64,000 nt of DNA from Neolewinella marina. GTDB lineage: Bacteria; Bacteroidota; Bacteroidia; Chitinophagales; Saprospiraceae. A program made the position numbers and the translations under genes. Positions 31,321 to 40,186 of the stretch are shown here, in pieces (positions within the stretch are counted from its first letter, which is position 1; each line of letters opens with the position of its first letter). The notes beneath the pieces are model-generated. The model saw nothing but the letters and a program-made list of their open reading frames with translations, was not told the DNA's origin and did no database searches. Location: the NCBI RefSeq assembly GCF_002631205.1, contig NZ_PDLO01000003.1, forward strand, positions 372,001 through 436,000, given 5' to 3'.

Positions 31321-33372
31321 ATGACTGTTCTACCCGGAATTCCGATGCGTCGGAACACACTCCTCGCATGCCTTTTCCTATCCCTTTATGCAACCATCCC
31401 CTTTCTGGCCGGTGCCCAGACTTACACGGGAGACGTCCTGCTAACCACCCAGACTGAAGTGGATGCCTTTGACAGCGGCGGTACTCCCTATACCGAAGTC
31501 GCAGGCAGCTTGACCATACAGGCTACCGGCACCATTACCGACCTGTCCAATCTTTCGGCGCTCACTACGGTAACGGGCAGCCTGAGCCTGACCGATTGGG
31601 GCGCCGATGATACCGCGGGTGCCGGAAATCCCCTGGGGGGCCTTACCTCACTGACTTCCGTCGGAAACCTCCAGATCGGATCCGGCGACCCCGCCACCGT
31701 GACGGGTTTACAATCGGTAAGCCTCCCGGCCCTGACCACGGTTAGCGGCAACCTCCTCATGCAGCAGGTGCCCAACCTGGCCACCGCCAGCTTCCCGGCG
31801 CTGACCCAAACGGGTGGCGACTTCAACCTCACCCACCTGCCCCAACTGGATTATTTCGACGGACCGCTACTCGCTACCATCGGCGGGCAAATGCGGCTCA
31901 ACGAACTCGACGACCTCGTCAACCTGGACAACCTGCCGGCCGTAGCCTCCATCGGTTCCAGCCTCATCATCCGCGGCAACGACAACCTCACCACCCTCGA
32001 CGGACTCTCCGCCGGCGTGAGCGGCGGCGCCAACTTCACCCTGACGGAATTGGTGGTGGAGTTCAATCAAGTACTTACGAGTATTGCCGGAATTTCAGCT
32101 ACCATATCGGATGTCCTGACGATAACTGATAATAGTACTCTTTCAAATGTTGGGAGAGATCTTACGCTGGTCACTGGTATGAATTCAATAACTATCAATG
32201 ACAATGCGTCCCTAACGAACATCTCGCGGATATTTGATGGAACGGGAGCAATCGAGGTTGCAGATATCAGTATTGCCGGAAACAACAAACTGCGCATTAC
32301 AGGCGGTCAAGAATTAAATGTGACGAACTCTCTGGTTTACTCCAATAATCCCCAAGTGAGTTTACTGCTGAACTTTGAAGGGACAACCGCCTTAGCTAGC
32401 GCCCTTCAAATCGTCGGGAATAGCAGCCTCACCGAAACCCACCCCTTAAGAAACCTAACCACCGTGACTGGCGGTGTCACCATACAGAACAACGACGCCC
32501 TCACCCCAACTTCCGCCATCGTGGACACCCAGCCGGTGAGTGGATTGACGGGTTTCCAAAGCCTGGAGCGGGCGGCATTTTTGACCTTCGACGGCAACGA
32601 CGGGATGGACAACCTGGATGATTTCGCCTCACTGGTGGTGCTGGACAATGCCCTGCAGATCACCAACAACGGCGTACTGGGCGATTGCTGCCAGCTGCCC
32701 TGCCAGGTAGCGGTGGATGGAGCCGCTTTCGACACCTACAATCCGGCCGTAGCGGTAAGCAGCAACAGCGGGAACTGCGCCGACAAGGCGGCTATTCGCA
32801 ACAATTGCGTAAGCGCCGGCTGCGCGGCCGCGGCACCGGTACGTTGGGCAGACTTCCGGCTGGAGGAAACGCCCCGTGGGGTTCAGCTGAACTGGACCAC
32901 CACCACCGAAACCAACAATGCCTATTTCACCGTCGAGCGGTCGGCGGACGGTAATACCTTCAGTGCGATCGGCGCAGTAGCGGGGGCAGGGACGACCCGC
33001 AGCCCACGCAATTACGCCTTCATTGATGAGCGTCCGTTGCCTGGCCGCCAGTTCTACCGCCTGCGGCAGGTGGACGCGGACGGGACTTTTGAGTATTCTC
33101 CAGTGCGCTCCATCCTTGCCGAAGCGGGTAGGGGAGCGGTAAAGGTTTTTCCCAATCCCGTGGCCCGCGGAAGCGTGGTCAGCGGAGCAGTTGACTCCGG
33201 ACAATGCCGGTCGCTGAATGTTTACTCGGGCAGGGGGCGCCTGGTCCGCAGGGTGACGGTGTCGCCTTCCGGGAACTGGCGGCTGCAGACCGGTGAATTG
33301 CCCGCGGGGCTGTACACCCTCCGGCTGGCGGGAGCCGACGCTGCGGATTGGACCCGGCTCTTGGTCCGGTAG
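31321..33372 (+). CDS. Secreted leucine-rich-like repeat protein with type IX sorting domain
   Basis: The 683-aa protein has a Sec signal (RRNTLLACLFLSLYATIPFLAGAQ) and repeated LRR/receptor-L-domain-like units (TGSLSLTDWG, GNLLMQQVPNL, GGDFNLTHLPQL, GSSLIIRGNDNL, GGVTIQNNDAL) over roughly residues 30-480. A Cys-rich stretch (GDCCQLPCQ) follows, then a fibronectin-like segment (VQLNWTTTTETNNAYFTVERS) and a type A T9SS domain (VFPNPVARGS, LPAGLYTLRLAG). It is probably a surface or released binding or adhesion protein. ATG 31321 gives a 16-codon longer reach toward the leader; ATG 31345 is an equally good start. A patch at about 32060-32450 has much lower GC than the rest. Confidence 0.85.
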   Translation: MTVLPGIPMRRNTLLACLFLSLYATIPFLAGAQTYTGDVLLTTQTEVDAFDSGGTPYTEVAGSLTIQATGTITDLSNLSALTTVTGSLSLTDWGADDTAGAGNPLGGLTSLTSVGNLQIGSGDPATVTGLQSVSLPALTTVSGNLLMQQVPNLATASFPALTQTGGDFNLTHLPQLDYFDGPLLATIGGQMRLNELDDLVNLDNLPAVASIGSSLIIRGNDNLTTLDGLSAGVSGGANFTLTELVVEFNQVLTSIAGISATISDVLTITDNSTLSNVGRDLTLVTGMNSITINDNASLTNISRIFDGTGAIEVADISIAGNNKLRITGGQELNVTNSLVYSNNPQVSLLLNFEGTTALASALQIVGNSSLTETHPLRNLTTVTGGVTIQNNDALTPTSAIVDTQPVSGLTGFQSLERAAFLTFDGNDGMDNLDDFASLVVLDNALQITNNGVLGDCCQLPCQVAVDGAAFDTYNPAVAVSSNSGNCADKAAIRNNCVSAGCAAAAPVRWADFRLEETPRGVQLNWTTTTETNNAYFTVERSADGNTFSAIGAVAGAGTTRSPRNYAFIDERPLPGRQFYRLRQVDADGTFEYSPVRSILAEAGRGAVKVFPNPVARGSVVSGAVDSGQCRSLNVYSGRGRLVRRVTVSPSGNWRLQTGELPAGLYTLRLAGADAADWTRLLVR

Positions 33373-33407
33373 TTCTGGCACCCGCGTCCGCGCCCGCTGG
33401 GTTGCGA

Positions 33408-34250
33408 TCAGCCCCTGTTCTGTCCGCTGAGTGCCTTCTCCACGGAGACGCCCAGGCGGTCGATGAGCTTGCCCTGCTGGGCGATGGTGGCCTTCAGCTC
33501 CACCATTTCCTGGTGGACGTACCGCTGGATGTTCTGGGGGGAGGGCAGGAAGGGGGTGATCCGGGCCCGGACGTACCAGATTTCCCGCAGGTCGGCCAGG
33601 GGGATGCGGTAGGTTTCGTAGAAGGAGTTGTCGGAGATGACCTCCAGTTCCTTGCTGCTGCCGAGGTAGTTGCGTACGCGCTTGACCACTACGTCGCTGC
33701 GGGTGACGATCACGTAGGCGTAGTTGTCCTTGATGCCGCTTTCCCAGAGAGTGGGTTCCAGAAAGGCGCACACCACCTTGTCGCCTTCGAAGAGGGTGGG
33801 CTCCATGCTGTTGCCCGGTACGTCGAAGCTGCGGTGGGTACCCACCTTGTACTTGTAGTCGGGCAGGCTGTAGGTAGGCAGGCTCTCCACGAAGGAGGGG
33901 TCACTGAGTTCCCCGGCGTAGACCGACTGGGCGGGCAGGGGCACGTGGACGATCAACTCGTCGGCGTCCGGAGTGGTGATGGTGGTCAGCACCCGGAAGT
34001 TCTGGTTGCTCTCCTCGGTCATGAACATCGGACCATCACCGGTGAATAGGTAGACCGGATTGAGCTTGTACTTGTTGATGGCCTGCCGCAGCAGTTCGAT
34101 GGTTACGTCGCGCCTTCCCTTGAGGATCTCACTCAGCGACTGGGGCAGATAGTCCAGCGAAAGGGCAAAGGCCCGGCTGGAGCGGATGCGTTTCTCGGCT
34201 TTGAGCTTATCGTGACACTTGATAAAGCGCTGAGAAACAACATTTTTCAT
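33408..34250 (-). CDS. HTH repressor with S24 (LexA-type) self-cleavage domain
   Basis: The 280-aa protein has an N-terminal helix-turn-helix-like region (residues 8-70, with SLSEILKGRRDVTIELLRQAI), a linker with an Ala-Gly pair at 112-113 and an S24 peptidase domain with the nucleophile Ser148 (GNSMEPTLFEGD) and general-base Lys190 (VVVKRVRNY). A short coiled-coil-like tail follows. LexA/CI-like members cleave themselves on DNA damage, but in this phylum many S24-XRE proteins control other stress or sensing genes. The target is unknown. A perfect TATCTTTG box lies 24 nt before the ATG. Confidence 0.88.
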   Translation of the reverse strand: MKNVVSQRFIKCHDKLKAEKRIRSSRAFALSLDYLPQSLSEILKGRRDVTIELLRQAINKYKLNPVYLFTGDGPMFMTEESNQNFRVLTTITTPDADELIVHVPLPAQSVYAGELSDPSFVESLPTYSLPDYKYKVGTHRSFDVPGNSMEPTLFEGDKVVCAFLEPTLWESGIKDNYAYVIVTRSDVVVKRVRNYLGSSKELEVISDNSFYETYRIPLADLREIWYVRARITPFLPSPQNIQRYVHQEMVELKATIAQQGKLIDRLGVSVEKALSGQNRG

Positions 34251-34274
34251 AGAGCAATTGGTTTAGGGCGGGGT

Positions 34275-34282
34275 CAAAGATA
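34275..34282 (-). promoter_or_regulatory. S24 repressor gene -7 box
   Basis: Minus-strand TATCTTTG is a perfect match. The following GTTAAG-rich upstream region could hold an autoregulatory operator, but I see no clean palindrome. Confidence 0.6.
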
Positions 34283-34343
34283 CTTCAAGACGGCATAGCT
34301 CACGCAGTGACGTTAAGAAATAATGACACTTTTTTGCGAATAA

Positions 34344-35438
34344 TTATTCCTTGAGAATGGCGTCGTCCTCCTGCCGTTTGCCCTTCTCAATGGTTTCCTT
34401 GGCTTCTTCCAGGTCGTCCCCTTCCGGCGTTTCTCCCTGGTTTTCGTCCTGCTGGGGTTCGTAGCTGAGCTTGATCAGTACGGGGAAATGATCGGAGCCC
34501 ACGTAGGGCAGCCGTTGCAGATCGATGACTGTGAGGTCACTGCTGTGGAACACGTGGTCGAGCGGCCAGCGTAGCAGCCGGTGTTCGGCGTGAAAGGTAG
34601 AGAAAAGTCCCCGACCGCGGCGGGGGTCGAGTAGTCCGCTCAGCCGCTGGAAGAGACGGGAGGAGTGGGACCAGGCCACGTCGTTCATGTCGCCGGCCAC
34701 GACGACCGTGCGGTTTGGCTTTTCCTTTATCTCCAGTCCTACGAGCGAGAGCTCCGCGTCGCGGCCGGTACTGGCGTAGGCCTCCGTGGGGCTGGGGGGC
34801 ATGGGATGAAGGAAATAGAGGTCGACCCTTCGTCCGTTCTCCAGCACGATGGCCGTTTCAATACTGGGAATGTCATCCTTGATACGGTACTTGACCTGGG
34901 GGTCGATTAGTTCGATCTTGCTCCACAGGTGCATACCGTAAAGGTTTTCGAGGGGAACCATGACCCGGTGGGGGTAGGTGTCACCCAGTCCTTCCAGCAG
35001 CTTTTCCTCCCACCATTTATTGGTTTCCACCGTCAGCAGGATATCTGGATCCGCATCTTGCACCATGCTAATCACCAAGTCGGTGCGGGTGTTGGTCTGC
35101 AACACGTTGCTCATTAACAGGCTAAGGTGGCCTTCCGGTTTGTCGAGAATCTGAGCGTCTAGGGCATCCTTATTATGAAGAGAGGTGTAGGGGTAGATCC
35201 GGTAGGCCTGGTATAAAGCGGCCACCACCAGGATTACACTAATTGCAACATTCAAGGTGGTGTTCTGCGGATTAGAGAGTACCCAGCAGATCGCGGCCAG
35301 AAAGAGGATGAAGATCAGTTGCTGCCGTGGGTAGTCGAAGCCCCGGATCCACCAGTCGTCGTATTTAAGAAAGGGTAGCAGGGTGCCCAGCACGCCGATG
35401 GTTCCGAGTACATAAGCCAAGATGCGCAGTGCTATCAC
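34344..35438 (-). CDS. Membrane-anchored endonuclease/exonuclease/phosphatase-family protein
   Basis: The 364-aa protein has three N-terminal membrane helices (about 2-24, 34-53 and 59-80) and then an EEP domain with SNVLQTN, VETNKWW (Glu), AGDMNDVAWS and GSDHFPV (Asp-His). The metal and phosphate-binding residues are all present. EEP enzymes include nucleases, phosphodiesterases and phospholipases, and this anchored form probably acts on a periplasmic or membrane substrate. The acidic and lysine-rich C-terminal tail (about 330-364) is low in complexity. The start is GTG, since no better ATG precedes the first helix. Confidence 0.85.
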   Translation of the reverse strand: MIALRILAYVLGTIGVLGTLLPFLKYDDWWIRGFDYPRQQLIFILFLAAICWVLSNPQNTTLNVAISVILVVAALYQAYRIYPYTSLHNKDALDAQILDKPEGHLSLLMSNVLQTNTRTDLVISMVQDADPDILLTVETNKWWEEKLLEGLGDTYPHRVMVPLENLYGMHLWSKIELIDPQVKYRIKDDIPSIETAIVLENGRRVDLYFLHPMPPSPTEAYASTGRDAELSLVGLEIKEKPNRTVVVAGDMNDVAWSHSSRLFQRLSGLLDPRRGRGLFSTFHAEHRLLRWPLDHVFHSSDLTVIDLQRLPYVGSDHFPVLIKLSYEPQQDENQGETPEGDDLEEAKETIEKGKRQEDDAILKE

Positions 35439-35648
35439 TTCCAGTAAGGTTTGGTTTAGAAGATACCTTCATGTAACAATGTTCACACCGGTGGGGCAGA
35501 TATCGGGCTTACCTTTGAACGTGGCCCGAATACCTTGCGTATTAGACCTTGTCGGGGGGCTTACCGCCCGCCACTTGCCTTTTGTTTGACCGGTTCTTCT
35601 TGTAGTTGCCGGCCACCAACCACTGCCTTGCCGAATAAACTCCCTTAC

Positions 35649-38618
35649 ATGCCCTTTCATTTCCGGTCGCCCGATCGCGCCCTGTTCTTGCTGATCATCG
35701 CCCTTTTGGGGACACTTGCCGCATCCCCCCTGGGTGCCCAGTCCTCAGCCGAAGAAATTGCCACCCTCATTGAAAGCTACCGCAACGACCGCCGCGGCCC
35801 GTACCGCGGCATCTTCTGGTTCTGTTCCGACGGCAGTCAGCGGGCGGCCCGCGACCCCTGTCCGAACGACGACAAGGCCCACCAGCACGCCGACTACCGG
35901 CCGGAGATCAAGCAGCTGATGCGGCGGGATCACCTCTTCTTCGGACAGATTCTGGCCGATACGAAGTATGACGACTTCTGGGACGCGGCCCACGACCACA
36001 GCCGCCTGAAGCAGTACCAGCTCAACAACTACCTGGTGGCCGTGGACAACGGCTGGATTCTCGAACAGGCCCGCTACTACCGCGGCGCCTTCCAGGTGGA
36101 GGATGAGGAAGAGTGGGGCCGCGCCTTTTTCCGCTGGTTGCTGGCCAAGGATGATGTGCTACGCGAGAACTTCTACCTCATCGTACAGGCCGCCCGTGAC
36201 ATTCCCCACCGCGGCGATACCGACCTGAACCAGCGGATTCGGGCGGTTAGCAAGGAGATTGCCGACAAATACCCCGCCTTCATGGACCTGCGCATCAAAA
36301 TCCACGGACGTCCGGAGGGCGCGGACGCGGGTGCCGTGGAAGCCTTCATCGAGCAACACGCCCAGGAGCTCGAATCTCGCCGCCTGGCCACTCCGGCCCG
36401 CCAGCTGGTGACCGATATCCGTACCGCCTACGGAGGCAGTGACCTTGATAACATCAGTGAACTGCTCAAGGAGTTGCCGCGGGAAGATTCCCTGCGCGCC
36501 CGCTTGGCCGATTTCGTCGAACGGCAACAACGACAGGAAAACGGCGAAAACGACATCAGCCGCCTCACCGCCGCGGCCGACCTGACGCTGCAGATTCGCC
36601 GCGACCTGGTCACCCAGTCGCGCCGACCGCTGGACCGGCTGCGGCTGATCGATGTCCTGAACGAGCTCAGTGACCTCATCTTCCGCGCGGCCGTGAACTG
36701 GGAAGCCGAAACCGCCCGCGAGCAGATGGAAAAGATCTGCTACCTCGGGGAGGCGGCCACCGGCACCGGCTTTATCGAACTGTGGGAGTACGAGGCCGCC
36801 CTGGCCAACATTGCCGATCCGGGCTACCAGTATATCTGGCCGGAAATGATGACCGCCTACCTCGACAACGCCCGCCGCTTCGTGGAGTGGGGTACGGCCA
36901 CCAACCGGGTAACCTACGGGGAAGTAGTCGAGCGCTACGCCGAGTTTGAACCGAAGGCTTTGGGCTTTCTCGACGACCAGATCCGCTCTTCCGTTCTCCT
37001 GCCCCTCGGCCAGGCCGTCGGCGAACTCGGAGACTGGCTGGCCCGCAACACCGACAGTGGAAACCGCCTGATGGACATCGAGGCCCAGGCCCAGGCCCGC
37101 GGACTCAATCCGGGCTACGCCCGGGGCATCCTCCACCTCATCGAGGGGGCACCAGACGGCGTGGAGGTGAACAACCGCGATATCTTTGCCTTCAGCCGCC
37201 CGCCCGCCGACCTCAAGCCCGTAGGGGGCATCCTGACGGTCAGCGAGGGAAATATGGTCAGCCACGTCCAGCTGCTGGCTCGTAACCTGGGCATACCCAA
37301 CGCCGTACTCACCGACCGCCAGTTCGAGCAGCTCAAGCCCTACGACGGGCAGGAGGTGTTCTACGCAGTATCCAATGCCGGGTCCGTGGTGATGAAGCCC
37401 GTCAGTGAAATGTCGGAAACCGAAAAGAACCTGTTCGCCGTCCGGGAGCGCAGCCAGGAAAAGATCCGCGTACCCGTCGACCGCATTGACCTGGGCACCC
37501 GCGACGTGCTCAAGTTAAGCGAGGTGAACAGCAAGGATAGTGGCGTCCGCTCCGGCCCCAAGGCCGCCAACCTGGGACAGCTCAAGCAGCTGTTCCCGGA
37601 AAACGTGGTGAACGGACTGGTCATTCCCTTTGGCATCTTCCGGGAGCACCTTGACCAGCAGATGCCCGGGCAGCCGGCCGGGGTGAGCTACTGGGAATTC
37701 CTGAACAGCCGGTTCGCCCGGGCCGCGGAGATGGAATCGAGCGGAGCTACGCCGGCGGAAGTAGAACGCTACACCCTGGCCCAGCTGGCTACCCTGCGGG
37801 AGGCCATTGGCCAGATTCGCATCGAGGACAAGCTGATTGCCCAGTTGCGGGAAGGATTTCGCCAGCAGTTCGGGGGCGGCCTGGGGCAGGTGCCCGTCTT
37901 CCTCCGCTCGGACACCAACATGGAGGACCTGGATGAATTCACCGGGGCCGGCCTGAACAAGACGGTATTTAACGTAGTGGCGGAGGACGCCATTATCCAG
38001 GGCATCAAAGAGGTATGGGCCAGCCCCTACACTGAGCGCAGCTACCGCTGGCGGCAACGATACCTGCTGAACCCGGAAAACGTCTTCCCCAGTATCCTGA
38101 TCATCCCCAGCGTAGACGTGGAGTACTCCGGTGTCATGATCACCAAGGGAGTAAGTACCGGCCACGACGACGACATCACGGTGGCGTTCAGCCGGGGCGC
38201 CGGCGGCGCGGTTGACGGGCAGGCGGCGGAAGCTTACCTGCTGGACCACACCGGCAGGTTCATCCTTCAAGCCCCGGCCCGGGAACGCATGCACCGTCGC
38301 CTGCCCGCTAGCGGCGGCAGTGTGATGGAAGCTGCATCCTTCGACCAGGCCATCCTGAGCCGCGAAAACCTCGTGGAACTATACGCCCTGGGCCAGAAAG
38401 TGGAAGAGATCATGCCCAAGGCGCCCGGGGTGAAAACCGAAGGGCCCTTCGACGTGGAGCTGGGCTTCAAGGACGACAAGATCTGGCTGTTCCAGATCCG
38501 TCCTTTCGTGGAGAACGACAACGCCCAGCGCTCGGAGTACCTCCAAAGCATCTCGCCGCCCAAGCGGGAGGGGGTTTACATCGACCTCTCTTCCAAACTG
38601 AAAGCGGGGGAGGAATAG
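35649..38618 (+). CDS. Exported GWD/PPDK-like dikinase (phosphohistidine domain before ATP-grasp)
   Basis: The 989-aa protein starts with a clear Sec signal (DRALFLLIIALLGTLAASPLGAQ). After a long unassigned N-terminal region (about 30-450), a phosphohistidine swivelling domain contains GGILTVSEGNMVSHVQLLARN (only 20 residues either side are meant), whose His matches the phosphorylated residue of dikinases. The C-terminal domain is a PPDK_N-type ATP-grasp: KAANLGQL, FLRSDTNMEDLDEFTGAG and DVELGFKDDKIWLFQIRPF. The order (His domain, then nucleotide domain) is that of glucan water dikinases and not of PEP synthase. An ATP-dependent dikinase outside the cytoplasm is unexpected. ATG 35649 gives the signal peptide; an earlier in-frame ATG at 35535 does not. 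A strong hairpin covers the stop. Confidence 0.85.
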   Translation: MPFHFRSPDRALFLLIIALLGTLAASPLGAQSSAEEIATLIESYRNDRRGPYRGIFWFCSDGSQRAARDPCPNDDKAHQHADYRPEIKQLMRRDHLFFGQILADTKYDDFWDAAHDHSRLKQYQLNNYLVAVDNGWILEQARYYRGAFQVEDEEEWGRAFFRWLLAKDDVLRENFYLIVQAARDIPHRGDTDLNQRIRAVSKEIADKYPAFMDLRIKIHGRPEGADAGAVEAFIEQHAQELESRRLATPARQLVTDIRTAYGGSDLDNISELLKELPREDSLRARLADFVERQQRQENGENDISRLTAAADLTLQIRRDLVTQSRRPLDRLRLIDVLNELSDLIFRAAVNWEAETAREQMEKICYLGEAATGTGFIELWEYEAALANIADPGYQYIWPEMMTAYLDNARRFVEWGTATNRVTYGEVVERYAEFEPKALGFLDDQIRSSVLLPLGQAVGELGDWLARNTDSGNRLMDIEAQAQARGLNPGYARGILHLIEGAPDGVEVNNRDIFAFSRPPADLKPVGGILTVSEGNMVSHVQLLARNLGIPNAVLTDRQFEQLKPYDGQEVFYAVSNAGSVVMKPVSEMSETEKNLFAVRERSQEKIRVPVDRIDLGTRDVLKLSEVNSKDSGVRSGPKAANLGQLKQLFPENVVNGLVIPFGIFREHLDQQMPGQPAGVSYWEFLNSRFARAAEMESSGATPAEVERYTLAQLATLREAIGQIRIEDKLIAQLREGFRQQFGGGLGQVPVFLRSDTNMEDLDEFTGAGLNKTVFNVVAEDAIIQGIKEVWASPYTERSYRWRQRYLLNPENVFPSILIIPSVDVEYSGVMITKGVSTGHDDDITVAFSRGAGGAVDGQAAEAYLLDHTGRFILQAPARERMHRRLPASGGSVMEAASFDQAILSRENLVELYALGQKVEEIMPKAPGVKTEGPFDVELGFKDDKIWLFQIRPFVENDNAQRSEYLQSISPPKREGVYIDLSSKLKAGEE

Positions 38619-38633
38619 CCTTCCTCCCCCGCT
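38603..38633. terminator. 13-bp perfect hairpin over the dikinase stop codon
   Basis: AGCGGGGGAGGAA (38603-38615) pairs perfectly with TTCCTCCCCCGCT (38621-38633) around a 5-nt loop that contains the stop codon. It lies between convergent genes and could terminate either, although neither side has a clear T-run. Confidence 0.6.
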
Positions 38634-38656
38634 CTTGCGGCTGGTGACGTATTGCC

Positions 38657-39298
38657 TCAGGCGTCCTTGAACAGGCCGTGTAGCTTGCCGTCAACCATAT
38701 TGATGACCTTGCCCAGGTCTTCCTTCTTGTTCACGAAGTCTACTTCATCCACGTTGATGATGAGGATATTGCCCTCGTGGTAATCGCGGATCCAGTCCTC
38801 GTACCGGCGGTTGAGCTGCTTGAGGTAGTCGAGGCTCATGGTGCCTTCGTAGTCGCGGCCGCGGTTTTCGATGTGGGCCACCAGGGTGCCGATGCCGGCC
38901 CGCAGGTAGATCAGCAGATCCGGCGGCTTAATGCGGCTGGTCATCGTGTGGAACAACTGGGTGTAGCTGTCGAAATCCCGTTCGGTCATCAACCCCATGC
39001 CGTGGAGGTTGGGGGCGAAGATGTGGGCGTCTTCGTAGATGGTCCGATCCTGGATGACGGGGTGGTCTCCGGTCTGGATGTCGATGATCTGCTTGTAGCG
39101 GTTGTGGAGGAAGTAAACCTGGAGGTTAAAGCTCCACCGCTTCATATCGTTGTAGAAGTCGCTGAGGTAGGGGTTATTGTCGGCACTTTCGTAGTGAACT
39201 TCCCAGCCGAAATGCTGGCCGAGCTGGCGACAGAGGGTAGTCTTGCCGGCCCCGATGTTCCCGGCGATTGCGATATGCTTGAAGGGCGATTTTTCCAT
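38657..39298 (-). CDS. Deoxynucleoside kinase
   Basis: The enzyme phosphorylates deoxynucleosides for salvage. The 213-aa protein has the P-loop AGNIGAGKTTL (about residues 12-22), WSFNLQVYFLHNRYKQ, the QDRTIYED motif (equivalent to the DRS/DRT motif of the dNK family), and PDLLIYLRAG followed by a lid with RGRDYEGTMSLDYL. The length is normal for bacterial deoxyadenosine/deoxyguanosine-type kinases. TACCTTTG lies 7 nt before the ATG. It converges with the dikinase gene and is followed upstream by a barrel-like gene on the same strand. Confidence 0.92.
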   Translation of the reverse strand: MEKSPFKHIAIAGNIGAGKTTLCRQLGQHFGWEVHYESADNNPYLSDFYNDMKRWSFNLQVYFLHNRYKQIIDIQTGDHPVIQDRTIYEDAHIFAPNLHGMGLMTERDFDSYTQLFHTMTSRIKPPDLLIYLRAGIGTLVAHIENRGRDYEGTMSLDYLKQLNRRYEDWIRDYHEGNILIINVDEVDFVNKKEDLGKVINMVDGKLHGLFKDA

Positions 39299-39305
39299 AG
39301 ACCCG

Positions 39306-39313
39306 CAAAGGTA
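39306..39313 (-). promoter_or_regulatory. Deoxynucleoside kinase -7 box
   Basis: Minus-strand TACCTTTG is a perfect match, 7 nt before the ATG at 39298. Confidence 0.6.
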
Positions 39314-39338
39314 GAAAACCCGCCCGCGAAAACCGGCA

Positions 39339-40001
39339 TTACCAGCTCCATCCGAATCGCGCTTCGATCTGTACGACGGCGCCGCTGACGTCCTTGGCGG
39401 TCACTACTTGGGAATCCACGCCGCTGGCAAAGCGGTAGCCGCCCTCGATGCCGAGGCGGAACCACTGGAACAGGTTCAGCTCGGCGCCGCCCATCAACTG
39501 GCCGACCAGCATGCGGTCGCGGCCTTCGTTGGCCACGTCGATCCGCCCCGGGCCGACGATGGCGGTAAAGCGGGGGTGGATCACGTTGTCGGCCCCCGGG
39601 GTCACGCCAATGATGAAGCCTCCGTGGCGGAAATCATACTCTGGACGGCTGCCGATCAGCGGGGCTTCGTCGGTGGTGAAGGACTCGCGCGCCTTCCATC
39701 CGCCGTAACCGAGGAACACGTTATTGCCAAACTCGAGGCCGCCGAAACCGCCGCGTACCAGCGACCAGTCGTCACCGGTAGCGGAATAGTTATAGGTTGG
39801 GCCACCCCAGGCGCCGCTCAGGTCGAGGTCGCCGAGCAGGGTTTTTTCCCGGCGCAGGCTGTAGTCTTTGGTGGCCAGTGCTGGCGCGGCGGAGGTGCGG
39901 TAGGCGTATGCGGGAGCAACTGCCGTGCTGGCGTAGGCCACGTCCTGGGCCGAGAGGCCGACGGCGAAGAGGAGGAAAAAGAGGGTATACAGCGTCTTCA
40001 T
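39339..40001 (-). CDS. Putative outer-membrane beta-barrel protein of unknown function
   Basis: The 220-aa protein has a Sec signal (LYTLFFLLFAVGLSAQ) and alternating amphipathic beta strands rich in Gly and aromatic residues (GAWGGPTYNYS, RGGFGGLEFGNNVFLGYGGW, FIIGVTPGADNVIHP, GAELNLFQWFRLGIEGGYRF), ending in FGWSW. The final aromatic is typical of a barrel sorting signal. No named family is recognised. It lies upstream of the deoxynucleoside kinase gene on the same strand, but that gene has its own promoter box. Confidence 0.7.
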   Translation of the reverse strand: MKTLYTLFFLLFAVGLSAQDVAYASTAVAPAYAYRTSAAPALATKDYSLRREKTLLGDLDLSGAWGGPTYNYSATGDDWSLVRGGFGGLEFGNNVFLGYGGWKARESFTTDEAPLIGSRPEYDFRHGGFIIGVTPGADNVIHPRFTAIVGPGRIDVANEGRDRMLVGQLMGGAELNLFQWFRLGIEGGYRFASGVDSQVVTAKDVSGAVVQIEARFGWSW

Positions 40002-40186
40002 GGGTATTGCGGTTTAACTGTTCATGGCACCCGCGGGCCCGCCCATGGGAAGGAACAGCGGATGTTGCAATGGCGTTTGCCGAGGCCCAAAGGTTGCAGC
40101 GGGAAAGCTTAAAATCTGTGAGCAATCTATTAAGGTGGTCCTAAATTCGCCGGAGGGTGCCTTACATTGGCCAAAAAGTAAGCGGT

